From Streptomyces violascens (GTDB lineage Bacteria > Actinomycetota > Actinomycetes > Streptomycetales > Streptomycetaceae): a stretch of DNA of 64,000 bases. The DNA lies in contig NZ_BMUA01000022.1 of assembly GCF_014649955.1 (NCBI RefSeq), positions 1 through 64,000 of the forward strand, written 5' to 3'. The notes below the pieces were generated by a model. That model was not told the origin of the DNA, did no database searches, and saw nothing but the letters and a program-made list of their open reading frames with translations. Positions 33,425 to 40,876 of this stretch are shown here, one piece after another. The position numbers and the translations under genes are program-made. Within the stretch, counting starts at the first letter, position 1. Every line of letters starts with the position of its first letter.

Positions 33425-34522
33425 GTGGACGTGCAGAAGAAGCTCGACGAGATCGTCGAGGTGGTCGGCAGCGCCCGGTCCATGCCCATGTCGGCCTCGT
33501 GCGTGGTCAACCGCGCCGACCTCCTCGCGATGCTGGAAGAGGTGCGCCAGGCCCTGCCCGGCTCGCTCGCCCAGGCCCAGGAGCTGATCGGCGGCCGCGA
33601 GCAGATGGTCGAGCAGGCCCGCCAGGAGGCCGAGCGGATCATTGAGTCCGCGCACGCCCAGCGCGGCACGCTGATCTCCGACACCGCCGTCGCCCGCCAG
33701 TCCCAGGACGAGGCCGACCGCATCCTCAATGAGGCCCGCCGGGACGCCGAGGAGATCCGCGCCGAGGCCGACGACTACGTCGACTCCAAGCTCGCCAACT
33801 TCGAGGTCGTCCTCACCAAGACCATCGGCTCGGTCGACCGCGGCCGCGAGAAGCTGCTCGGCCGCGGCCCCGGCCTGGACGACCAGGGCCGCACGGACGA
33901 GGACGCCCCCGAGTACAGCGCGGACCCGGGCACTCTGATCCAAAGGGCCGACGAGTATGTCGACGCCAAGCTGGGCGCCTTCGAGGCAGTGCTCGCCAAG
34001 ACCCTCGAAGCGGTCGGCCGCGGCCGCCAGAAGCTGCACGGCCGCACCGCATCCGACGAGCTGGGCGCCCACATGGCCGCCCAGGACGCGGCGGGCGACC
34101 TGCACCAGCACACCAGCGACGCCGACTACCTGGCAGGCCTCGCCGAACTCGCCGAGCCGGACCCGGCCGCCGCCCCCCAAGCCGCCGCCGAGCCGCACAT
34201 CCCGGCCCAGCAGCAGCCCCAGGCGTACGACCCGTACGGCTACCAGCAGCCCCAGCAGGATCCGTACGCCTACCAGCAGTACCAGCCCCAGCAGCAGGAG
34301 CAGTACGCGCAGTACGGGTACGCCCAGCAGGACCCGTACGCCTACGACCCGAACCAGCAGCAGTACGCGGTCCCCGACGCCGGGCAGTACGGCGTGCCGC
34401 CGCAGCCCCATCACCAGCCGCAGCAGGCCGCGCTCGACGAGACCAGTCTCTTCGACACCAGCATGATCAACCTGGACCAGCTGCGCGCCTACGAGCAGGG
34501 CCACGGGCAGAACCGGCCGTAA
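33425..34522 (+). CDS. DivIVA-like / ATP synthase b-subunit-like coiled-coil protein
   Basis: A 365-residue cytoplasmic coiled-coil protein. Residues ~35-130 form a long helix (LAMLEEVRQALPGSLAQAQE, REQMVEQARQEAERIIESAH, SQDEADRILNEARRDAEEIR). A duplicated unit of about 33 residues follows: ADDYVDSKLANFEVVLTKTI and then ADEYVDAKLGAFEAVLAKTL, both ending in a RGR(E/Q)KL(L/H)GR block. The last ~115 residues are Gln/Tyr/Pro-rich (YDPYGYQQPQQDPYAYQQYQ) and probably disordered, closing with SLFDTSMINLDQLRAYEQG. GTG 33425 is the start. It lies between coaD and yceD, as I recall for other streptomycetes. A cell-pole or division scaffold role is plausible but unproven. Confidence 0.88.
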   Translation: MDVQKKLDEIVEVVGSARSMPMSASCVVNRADLLAMLEEVRQALPGSLAQAQELIGGREQMVEQARQEAERIIESAHAQRGTLISDTAVARQSQDEADRILNEARRDAEEIRAEADDYVDSKLANFEVVLTKTIGSVDRGREKLLGRGPGLDDQGRTDEDAPEYSADPGTLIQRADEYVDAKLGAFEAVLAKTLEAVGRGRQKLHGRTASDELGAHMAAQDAAGDLHQHTSDADYLAGLAELAEPDPAAAPQAAAEPHIPAQQQPQAYDPYGYQQPQQDPYAYQQYQPQQQEQYAQYGYAQQDPYAYDPNQQQYAVPDAGQYGVPPQPHHQPQQAALDETSLFDTSMINLDQLRAYEQGHGQNRP

Positions 34523-34696
34523 CCTCACGGGGCCGTACGCCACCCGAACGTGAGGGGACCGGGCCGGATTGGGCCTATCGCGGCCGGTCCGTTATCCTGG
34601 CTGTTCGGTCGCGCGTACGTCCGCGATCCAAGCTGCCCGATTCGCCCAGCGAAGCCGGTGGCAGCACACTCCACGACCTCGAAAGCAGGAAGAGCC

Positions 34697-35344
34697 CTGA
34701 GCACGCGCCTCGACCACCGCAACCCCCTCGTGTTCGACACACACGAGCTGGGACGGCGTCCCGGTGCGCTCCAGCGGCTCTCCCGCACCGTGGAGGCCCC
34801 GAAGGATCTCGGCATCCCCGAGGTCATCCACGTGCCCGAGGGCAGGCCCGTGGACATCGAGCTCCGCCTGGAGTCGGTCATGGAAGGGGTGCTTGTCACA
34901 GGCACCGCCCGTGCATCGGCCGAGGGTGAGTGCGTAAGGTGTCTGGAGCCGCTTCAGCAGGACGTTGAAGTGGACTTCCAGGAAATGTTCTCGTACCCCG
35001 ACACCGACGACCGGGGCCGCCGCAAGGCAGCCGCGGACGACGATGCCGAGGACGACGAGGACATGATTCCGCTCGAGGACGGCATGTTCGACCTCGAGCC
35101 TTTGCTGCGCGATGCGGTGGTGCTCGCACTGCCGATGCAGCCGGTGTGCCGGGAGGACTGCCCCGGGCTCTGTTCCGAATGCGGAGCGAGCCTGGCGGAC
35201 GACCCGGACCACCACCACGACGCCGTCGACATTCGTTGGGCGGCACTGCAGGGACTCGCCGGGACCATCCAGGACGGCGAGAAGGACAACATGAGCGGCA
35301 CTGCGTCTGACGTGCAGGATGCCGCCGAGAAGCAGGAGAAGTAG
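34697..35344 (+). CDS. yceD: YceD/DUF177 family protein (ribosome biogenesis)
   Basis: A 215-residue DUF177 protein, always next to rpmF and linked to 23S rRNA/ribosome assembly. Visible blocks are RLDHRNPLVFDTHELGRRPG, RTVEAPKDLGIPEVIHVPEG, ARASAEGECVRCLEPLQQDV and a zinc-binding-like tail CREDCPGLCSECGASL. The conserved N-terminus begins at CTG 34697, preceded at 5 nt by AGGAAGAG. No ATG, GTG or TTG is there. The nearest canonical in-frame start is a GTG about 36 bp upstream, inside a stretch with poor coding bias and no good ribosome site, so initiation at CTG is likely. rpmF follows 2 bp after its stop. Confidence 0.88.
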   Translation: MSTRLDHRNPLVFDTHELGRRPGALQRLSRTVEAPKDLGIPEVIHVPEGRPVDIELRLESVMEGVLVTGTARASAEGECVRCLEPLQQDVEVDFQEMFSYPDTDDRGRRKAAADDDAEDDEDMIPLEDGMFDLEPLLRDAVVLALPMQPVCREDCPGLCSECGASLADDPDHHHDAVDIRWAALQGLAGTIQDGEKDNMSGTASDVQDAAEKQEK

Positions 35345-35346
35345 CC

Positions 35347-35520
35347 GTGGCTGTTCCGAAGCGGAAGATGTCGCGCAGCAACACGCGCCACCGCCGGTCG
35401 CAGTGGAAGGCTGCGGTCCCCACCCTGGTTGCGTGCGAGCGCTGCCATGAGCCGAAGCTCCAGCACATCGCGTGCCCGAGCTGCGGCACGTACAACAAGC
35501 GCCAGGTCCTCGAGGTCTGA
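35347..35520 (+). CDS. rpmF: 50S ribosomal protein L32 (zinc-ribbon form)
   Basis: The 57-residue L32: AVPKRKMSRSNTRHRRSQWK, VPTLVACERCHEPKLQHIAC, PSCGTYNKRQVLEV. Four cysteines in two CxxC pairs mark the zinc-binding paralogue. GTG 35347 begins 2 bp after yceD, and rnc follows after 19 bp. Together they form the classic yceD-rpmF-rnc operon. Confidence 0.97.
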   Translation: MAVPKRKMSRSNTRHRRSQWKAAVPTLVACERCHEPKLQHIACPSCGTYNKRQVLEV

Positions 35521-35539
35521 GCGGCTGGTGAGAGGCCCG

Positions 35540-36349
35540 ATGTCTGAGTCCAACGCCAAAAAGGCGGACAACAACACGGCCTCGTCCCACACGCTTCTGG
35601 AAGGGCGGCTCGGGTATCAGCTCGAGTCCGCCCTTCTGGTGCGTGCGCTCACCCACCGTTCGTACGCGTACGAGAACGGCGGTCTGCCGACCAATGAGCG
35701 GCTCGAGTTCCTCGGGGACTCGGTGCTCGGTCTGGTCGTCACCGACACGCTGTACCGCACCCACCCCGATCTCCCGGAAGGCCAACTGGCCAAGCTCCGG
35801 GCCGCGGTGGTCAACTCTCGTGCGCTCGCGGAGGTGGGCCGAGGGCTCGAACTCGGCTCCTTCATCCGGCTCGGCCGGGGCGAAGAGGGCACGGGCGGCC
35901 GGGACAAGGCATCCATCCTCGCCGACACCCTTGAAGCGGTGATCGGCGCTGTCTATCTCGACCAGGGTCTTGAGGCGGCGTCCGCGCTCGTCCACAAGCT
36001 GTTCGACCCCCTGATCGAGAAGTCCTCGAACCTCGGGGCCGGCCTGGACTGGAAGACCAGTCTCCAGGAGCTCACGGCGGCCGAAGGCCTCGGCGTTCCC
36101 GAGTACTTGGTCTCCGAAACCGGACCCGACCACGAGAAGACCTTTACTGCTGCCGCTCGCGTCGGTGGTGTCTCGTACGGCACCGGCACCGGCCGCAGCA
36201 AGAAGGAAGCGGAACAGCAGGCCGCAGAATCGGCATGGCGGGCCATTCGTGCCGCCGCCGACGAGCGGGCCAAGGCCGCGGCGGAAGCTCCCGTCGTGGC
36301 CGCGGCCGATGGCGGGTCGCCGACCCCCGCCGCCGGCGCATCGGCCTGA
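35540..36349 (+). CDS. rnc: Ribonuclease III (AbsB)
   Basis: A 269-residue double-strand-specific endoribonuclease. In Streptomyces it is AbsB, required for normal antibiotic production through mRNA and rRNA processing. The nuclease domain contains the signature NERLEFLGDSVLGLVVTDTL near residue 54 and catalytic acids in DKASILADTLEAVIGAVYLD. The dsRNA-binding domain spans ~170-245 (DWKTSLQELTAAEGLGVPEY, SYGTGTGRSKKEAEQQAAES). A 25-residue Ala-rich tail follows. I chose ATG 35540 with AGAGG 6 nt upstream; GTG 35528 is an in-frame alternative. Confidence 0.97.
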   Translation: MSESNAKKADNNTASSHTLLEGRLGYQLESALLVRALTHRSYAYENGGLPTNERLEFLGDSVLGLVVTDTLYRTHPDLPEGQLAKLRAAVVNSRALAEVGRGLELGSFIRLGRGEEGTGGRDKASILADTLEAVIGAVYLDQGLEAASALVHKLFDPLIEKSSNLGAGLDWKTSLQELTAAEGLGVPEYLVSETGPDHEKTFTAAARVGGVSYGTGTGRSKKEAEQQAAESAWRAIRAAADERAKAAAEAPVVAAADGGSPTPAAGASA

Positions 36350-36368
36350 TCAGCCTCCTTCCTTCGAG

Positions 36369-36406
36369 CCCCCGCCCAGCGCACTCCGGTGCGGGGCGGG
36401 GGTTTT
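36369..36406 (+). terminator. Terminator after rnc
   Basis: CCCCCGCCC (36369-36377) pairs with GGGCGGGGG (36394-36402), with an inner GCGCAC/GGTGCG helix and TTTT at 36403-36406. It ends the yceD-rpmF-rnc transcript, so mutM has its own promoter. Confidence 0.88.
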
Positions 36407-36481
36407 CGCTTGTCCCGCAGGCTGAGGCCCTCTTTCCGGGCCCGCTGCGGCTGTCCGTGGGGCGCGCGGTAATCTGCGCAC

Positions 36482-37342
36482 ATGCCTGAGCTGCCCGAAG
36501 TCGAAGTGGTCCGGCGCGGACTCGAGCGCTGGGTGGCCGGGCGCACCGTCGCGGACGTCGAGGTGCTGCATCCGCGCGCCGTACGCCGCCACCTCGCCGG
36601 GGGCGACGACTTCGCTGCACGGCTCAAGGGGCACCGGATCGGCGTCGCCCAGCGGCGCGGGAAGTATCTGTGGCTGCCGCTCGCGGACACGGACGCCTCC
36701 GTGCTCGGACACCTCGGCATGAGCGGGCAGCTGCTCGTGCAGCCGCAGGACACCCCGGACGAGAAGCATCTGCGGATCCGGGTCGGATTCCAGGACGAGC
36801 TCGGCACCGAGCTGCGCTTCGTCGACCAGCGGACCTTCGGCGGGCTCTCGCTGCACGACAACACCCCCGACGGGCTGCCCGACGTCATCGCGCACATCGC
36901 CCGTGACCCGCTGGACCCCGCCTTCGACGACGAGGCCTTCTTCGCGGCGCTGCGGCTGCGGCGCACCACGGTCAAACGAGCACTGCTCGATCAATCGCTC
37001 ATCAGCGGGGTCGGCAACATCTACGCCGACGAGGCGCTCTGGCGCGCCCGGCTGCACTACGACCGCCCGACCGCGACCCTGAACCGCCCCAAGGCGGCCG
37101 AACTCCTGGGCCACGCACGGGACGTGATGAACGAGGCCCTCGCCGTCGGCGGCACCAGCTTCGACAGCCTCTACGTCAACGTGAACGGCGAGTCCGGGTA
37201 CTTCGAGCGCTCCCTCGACGCCTACGGCCGCGAGGGCGAGCCGTGCCGGCGCTGCGGCACGCCGATGCGCCGGCGCGCCTGGATGAACCGGTCCAGCTAC
37301 TTCTGCCCGAGGTGTCAGAGGGCCCCGCGCTCCGCGTCGTAA
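36482..37342 (+). CDS. mutM: Formamidopyrimidine-DNA glycosylase
   Basis: A 286-residue bifunctional glycosylase/AP lyase that removes 8-oxoguanine and ring-opened purines. The invariant N-terminus PELPEVEVVRRGLERWVAGR carries the catalytic Pro2 and Glu3. The H2TH segment includes VKRALLDQSLISGVGNIYAD. The C-terminal zinc finger is CRRCGTPMRRRAWMNRSSYF followed by CPRCQR. The length is normal. Its last 28 bp overlap the convergent hxlR-type gene. Confidence 0.97.
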   Translation: MPELPEVEVVRRGLERWVAGRTVADVEVLHPRAVRRHLAGGDDFAARLKGHRIGVAQRRGKYLWLPLADTDASVLGHLGMSGQLLVQPQDTPDEKHLRIRVGFQDELGTELRFVDQRTFGGLSLHDNTPDGLPDVIAHIARDPLDPAFDDEAFFAALRLRRTTVKRALLDQSLISGVGNIYADEALWRARLHYDRPTATLNRPKAAELLGHARDVMNEALAVGGTSFDSLYVNVNGESGYFERSLDAYGREGEPCRRCGTPMRRRAWMNRSSYFCPRCQRAPRSAS

Positions 37343-37737
37343 CTCTGCTGCGCCTGGAGGACCGCAGGCATCCGGCCCTCCAGGAAGTGGATGAGCGAGA
37401 GCAGCCGTTCGGCCACATCGCGGCCCAGCGGGGTCAGTTCGTAGTCGACCCGCGGCGGGTTCGTCGGCTGCGCCTCGCGGTGTACGAGGCCGTCACGCTC
37501 CAGTGAGTGCAGCGTCTGGGAGAGCATCTTCTCGCTCACGCCGTCGACCCGGCGCCGCAGCTCGTTGAAGCGCAGGCTCCCCTCGTACAGCCCGCCGAGC
37601 GTCAGGCTGCCCCAGCGCCCCGTGACGTCCTCCAGCGTGCGCCGGGACGGGCAGGCCTTGGAGAACACATTGAACGCCAGCTCCGCGTCGTCGGCGGCCT
37701 CGGCGGTGCACTCGGTGCTCGTAGCGGTCTCTTCCAT
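37315..37737 (-). CDS. HxlR-family winged-helix regulator
   Basis: A 140-residue regulator with a short N-terminal extension (EETATSTECTAEAADDAELA). The HxlR domain follows: FSKACPSRRTLEDVTGRWGS, GLYEGSLRFNELRRRVDGVS, EKMLSQTLHSLERDGLVHRE, and the wing VDYELTPLGRDVAERLL. A cysteine (KACPSRRT) sits at the start of the winged helix, where HxlR proteins such as YodB or HypR sense thiol-reactive species. ATG 37737 is the start; the frame overlaps mutM by 28 bp. It is divergent from a flavodoxin-like reductase gene, and a perfect palindrome (37780-37794) lies between them. Quinone/diamide-type redox sensing is inference from family and context. Confidence 0.93.
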   Translation of the reverse strand: MEETATSTECTAEAADDAELAFNVFSKACPSRRTLEDVTGRWGSLTLGGLYEGSLRFNELRRRVDGVSEKMLSQTLHSLERDGLVHREAQPTNPPRVDYELTPLGRDVAERLLSLIHFLEGRMPAVLQAQQSYDAERGAL

Positions 37738-37779
37738 GACCCCAGGGTACTCCCATGCAGCGCGCACGCCCGGGTTGCG

Positions 37780-37794
37780 CTAACTAGAAGTTAG
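37780..37794. promoter_or_regulatory. Palindromic operator, likely HxlR-type binding site
   Basis: CTAACT-AGA-AGTTAG is a perfect 6-3-6 inverted repeat between the divergent regulator and flavodoxin genes. HxlR-family proteins often bind such AT-containing palindromes in their own promoters. A second small symmetry TACC...GGTA lies just downstream (37799-37810). Confidence 0.6.
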
Positions 37795-37900
37795 TGCTTA
37801 CCTAGGGGTAGCGCCGCAGCGGGCAGCCGCCGCGGAACCGGCCATCGCCGTCGCACCCCAGCCCCGCCGCTTTTCTCACCTCTCCGAGGGGATTCCTGCC

Positions 37901-38491
37901 GTGACCACTCCTGTTGTCTCGATCGCCTACCACTCCGGCTACGGCCACACCGCCGTCCTCGCCGAGGCCGTCCGCAACGGCGCCGCCGAAGCCGGCGCCA
38001 CCGTCCACGTCATCAAGGTCGACGCCATCACCGACGCCGACTGGGAACTCCTCGACGCCTCCGACGCCATCGTCTTCGGCTCGCCCACCTACATGGGCAC
38101 CGCGTCCGGCGCCTTCCACCAGTTCGCCGAGGCCACCTCCAAGCGCTGGTTCACCGACGCCTGGCTGGACAAGCTCGCCGCCGGCTTCACCAACTCCGGC
38201 TCCAAGAGCGGCGACAAGAGCCACACCCTGCAGTACTTCCAGACCCTTGCCGCCCAGCACGGCATGCACTGGGTGAACCTCGGCCTGAAGCCAGGCTGGA
38301 ACCTGACCACCGGCTCCGAGAACGACCTCAACCGGCTGGGCTTCTTCTCCGGCGCCGGTGCCCAGACCAACTCCGACGAGGGCCCCGAGGGCGTCCACAA
38401 GGCCGACATGGCCACCGCCGAACACCTGGGCCGCCGCATCACTGAGACCACCCGCGTCTTCATCGCGGGCAAGGCGGCCGTGAGCGCCTGA
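37901..38491 (+). CDS. Flavodoxin-fold NAD(P)H-dependent oxidoreductase (WrbA-like)
   Basis: A 196-residue FMN-dependent reductase. The phosphate-binding loop is VSIAYHSGYGHTAVLAEAVR at residues ~6-25. ASDAIVFGSPTYMGTASGAF holds the isoalloxazine-binding loop, and FTNSGSKSGDKSHTLQYFQT follows. The gene is well coded, starts at GTG 37901, and has GAGGGG upstream. It is divergent from the HxlR regulator with a shared palindrome. HxlR regulators commonly control quinone reductases or nitroreductases, so quinone detoxification is the likely role. Confidence 0.9.
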   Translation: MTTPVVSIAYHSGYGHTAVLAEAVRNGAAEAGATVHVIKVDAITDADWELLDASDAIVFGSPTYMGTASGAFHQFAEATSKRWFTDAWLDKLAAGFTNSGSKSGDKSHTLQYFQTLAAQHGMHWVNLGLKPGWNLTTGSENDLNRLGFFSGAGAQTNSDEGPEGVHKADMATAEHLGRRITETTRVFIAGKAAVSA

Positions 38492-38567
38492 TCGTTTTCC
38501 GACCGCTTGATCAATACGGACCAGCACGCGCTCCGATTTCTTCGCGTCGGGATCCGAATGCGCGCAT

Positions 38568-38610
38568 ACGAAAGGGCCCCCGCCGTTCGCAACGGAGGGG
38601 GCCCTTTCGT
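38568..38610. terminator. Bidirectional terminator after the flavodoxin gene
   Basis: ACGAAAGGGCCCCC pairs with GGGGGCCCTTTCGT, and the stem continues inward as CCGTT/AACGG around a CGC tip, giving roughly 19 bp. A/T tracts on both sides suit termination of the plus-strand flavodoxin gene and the minus-strand CAP-domain gene. Confidence 0.85.
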
Positions 38611-38714
38611 GCGCGTACGAAGCGCATTACGTACATGATGACGAATGAGCGACGGTCCCGACCGGATGTGCATCTTCGGGCAATGATCGAAAACCGGTGA
38701 TCAGAAATCGGTGA

Positions 38715-39602
38715 TCAAAAGCCGAAGTCCTGGGTCCACCAGGGGCCTCCGGGGCCGAAGTGCACGCCGACGCCCAGGGACTTGTACTCGCAGTTCAGGA
38801 TGTTCGCGCGATGGCCCGGGCTGTTCATCCAGGCATCCATCACGGCCTTGGCATCCGTCTGGCCGCGGGCGATGTTCTCGCCGCCGAGGCCCTGGATGCC
38901 CGCCTTCGCGGCCCGGTCCCACGGCGTCCTGCCGTCCGGGTCGGTGTGGTCGAAGAAGCCGCGGGCGGCCATGTCGTTGCTGAAGGCGGTGGCGAGCGAG
39001 GCCAGCGCCGGGCTCGCCGAGACCGGGCTGCAACCGGCCTGCGCGCGCTCCATGTTGACCAGCGACATCACGGTGGCGGCGGCCGAGGCCTCGGCGGTCG
39101 GCATCTGGGCGCGCTGCGAGGGGACGAGCTTGGGCGGGTCGCTCGGCGGGGAGGCCGGCTTCGAGGGGGCCGGGGCCGGAGGCGCGGACTTCTTCTCCGG
39201 GGTGGGCGCGGACGCGGGCGCCGACGGCGTGGCCGAGGCGCTGGGGGAGGGGGCGGTCGAGGGCGCGTGTGCGGCCTTGGCCGACTCGGAGGGCGTGGAC
39301 GCCGGGCTGCTCGGCTTCTCCGACTCGCCGCCCTGCGGCTGCACGTCCGGCGTCTGGCTCGCACGGAGCTGACCGCCGGCCATGGTGTCGCCGCTCACCT
39401 TGTACGTACCGCCGCCCGGCAGCAGGCCGGAGGCGACGGCCACCGCGCCCACGGCCACGGCGGCGGAGACGCCGAGCAGCCCGGTGCGCACGGGCACGAT
39501 CACCCGCTTCTTCCGGCGTGTTCCACCCCGGGGGCGGCCGTCCTGGCCCACCGCGGGATCTGCGGGCGCGGGCTCGGCGGCGGAGCGACGATGGCGTCCC
39601 AT
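38715..39602 (-). CDS. Membrane-anchored CAP/SCP-domain (YkwD-like) surface protein
   Basis: A 295-residue exported protein. A basic cytoplasmic leader with RRKKR (residues ~30-35) precedes one hydrophobic helix (VRTGLLGVSAAVAVGAVAVA, ~40-60) that acts as signal anchor or signal peptide. A long Ser/Pro/Ala/Lys-rich stalk covers ~90-170 (SASATPSAPASAPTPEKKSA). The C-terminal CAP domain spans ~175-295: VMSLVNMERAQAGCSPVSAS, ARGFFDHTDPDGRTPWDRAA, GGENIARGQTDAKAVMDAWM, NSPGHRANILNCEYKSLGVG, ending WWTQDFGF. The histidine and glutamate positions of the CAP cavity are present. ATG 39602 has GAGGAAGG about 9 nt upstream. Function of bacterial CAP proteins is mostly unknown. Confidence 0.93.
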   Translation of the reverse strand: MGRHRRSAAEPAPADPAVGQDGRPRGGTRRKKRVIVPVRTGLLGVSAAVAVGAVAVASGLLPGGGTYKVSGDTMAGGQLRASQTPDVQPQGGESEKPSSPASTPSESAKAAHAPSTAPSPSASATPSAPASAPTPEKKSAPPAPAPSKPASPPSDPPKLVPSQRAQMPTAEASAAATVMSLVNMERAQAGCSPVSASPALASLATAFSNDMAARGFFDHTDPDGRTPWDRAAKAGIQGLGGENIARGQTDAKAVMDAWMNSPGHRANILNCEYKSLGVGVHFGPGGPWWTQDFGF

Positions 39603-39784
39603 CTGCTGTGCCTTCCTCAGTGCCGTGGGCAATGCCTGGCCGCATTGCCGCGGTGGCCGCAATCGGCCGTAAATGATCAAATGGGAACTGACCCATACGG
39701 GTGAGATCCATTTCGTCGCGACTGTACGCCATGACGCATGGGGGCGAAGTGCTGCGTGAGCAATTGGCCGGTTAGCGTGCAGGT

Positions 39785-40078
39785 ATGAACGAAGATGCGC
39801 ACGGAGATGTTCGACTCACGGCCTGGGTGCGCGGGCGAGTGCAACAAGTCGGCTTCCGCTGGTTCACCAGGGCAAATGCTCTGGAGATCGGCGGCCTCAG
39901 CGGGTTCGCCCTGAATCTGGACGACGGACGCGTCCAGGTCGTCGCCGAGGGGCCGCGTGAGAATTGCCACCGTTTGCTGGAGTGGCTTCGCTCCGACGAC
40001 ACGCCGGGCCGGGTCGACGGAGTGACGGAGATCTGGGACACAGCGCGGGGCGGCTACGACACCTTCGCCATCCGCTGA
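39785..40078 (+). CDS. acyP: Acylphosphatase
   Basis: A 97-residue ferredoxin-like enzyme that hydrolyses acyl phosphates. The catalytic arginine is in AWVRGRVQQVGFRWFTRANA near residue 26, and the catalytic asparagine in SGFALNLDDGRVQVVAEGPR near residue 44. The length is family-typical. ATG 39785 is the start, divergent from the CAP-domain gene. It usually neighbours smc or mutM in streptomycetes as I recall it. Confidence 0.95.
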   Translation: MNEDAHGDVRLTAWVRGRVQQVGFRWFTRANALEIGGLSGFALNLDDGRVQVVAEGPRENCHRLLEWLRSDDTPGRVDGVTEIWDTARGGYDTFAIR

Positions 40079-40458
40079 GCGCCGTCGCGCGACCGAGCGG
40101 CAGCCGGGCGCGGTGACACCCCGCATCCGGCTCGCAACCACGCGCTGACCTCGAACGATCTGCCTGTTGCCATCTCGCGCCCGGCGTGCAAGGCTGCCAA
40201 CAGTAAGGATGATCTCCACGCCCCCAGGGCTCCGAGAAGAGGCAGCACCGCTCGTTCAGCGGTTGCGGGCCCCCGGATTGCCGGTGGATACGGGGCGTGA
40301 TCGTGTTGACCGTCAAACTTTTTGGTGAGACTCTGGAAGCCCCGCGCACCTTAGCTGTTTGGCATGAAGAACCGCAGTCAAGTCCAAGCACCGCGGGTGC
40401 GATTCCCTCACGACCCACACCGCTTCGGTCGGTCACTCAGTGTGGAGGACCATCCATC
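40079..40458. other. Intergenic region upstream of the 72-residue coiled-coil gene
   Basis: I see no gene in these 380 bp. A -35-like TTGACC occurs near 40306, within TTGACCGTCAA, itself a near-palindrome. A segment at about 40390-40407 (GCGGGTGCGATTCCC) superficially resembles a tRNA T arm but has no matching acceptor or anticodon arm. Confidence 0.4.
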
Positions 40459-40677
40459 ATGGCAAAGGCGCTTCTCGGTTACGTCGGCGGTTCCGACCCG
40501 CGACTCCTCGCCGAGATGCGACGGCTCCAGCAGCGCGTCCAGGACCTCGAGTCCGAGCTCAACCGGATTCAGTCCGAGAACGACGTGCTGTCCGCTGCCG
40601 CCGCTTCGCACCGCGGAGATTCGCTGCTCGAAGGCATCGACATCGACGTCCCGCAGGCGGAGCCCGCCCTCACCTGA
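40459..40677 (+). CDS. Small coiled-coil protein upstream of smc
   Basis: A 72-residue protein: AKALLGYVGGSDPRLLAEMR, RLQQRVQDLESELNRIQSEN, then an acidic tail SLLEGIDIDVPQAEPALT. Residues ~18-45 form a heptad-like coiled coil resembling a leucine-zipper dimer. ATG 40459 follows GGAGG by 9 nt. A terminator at 40748-40780 separates it from smc. The role is unknown; the sequence looks like a small conserved streptomycete protein. Confidence 0.8.
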   Translation: MAKALLGYVGGSDPRLLAEMRRLQQRVQDLESELNRIQSENDVLSAAAASHRGDSLLEGIDIDVPQAEPALT

Positions 40678-40747
40678 CCCCGGGGTGAGAGAGGCTTCCG
40701 TCCCTCTCGTCGAGATCGAGAGATCCGCAAGATCTGCAATGTATTGC

Positions 40748-40780
40748 AAGGGACGCTCCGGCGTCCCTTCTTTCTTTCTT
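40748..40780 (+). terminator. Terminator between the small coiled-coil gene and smc
   Basis: AAGGGACGC (40748-40756) and GCGTCCCTT (40761-40769) form a perfect stem around TCCG, followed by the T-rich run TCTTTCTTTCTT, the strongest U tract in the window. Confidence 0.93.
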
Positions 40781-40876
40781 CCGGCGCACGATGGGCCGGC
40801 CCGCCTTTCCCTTACGGTCTGATGTGCCCTGCACCTTCCTGGGCGAAACCGAGAGCGAAAGGTAGAGTCCGGCGGC

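Noticed and set aside
40390..40407. tRNA T-arm-like segment before the small coiled-coil gene
   Set aside because: No acceptor stem, D arm or anticodon arm can be folded around it.
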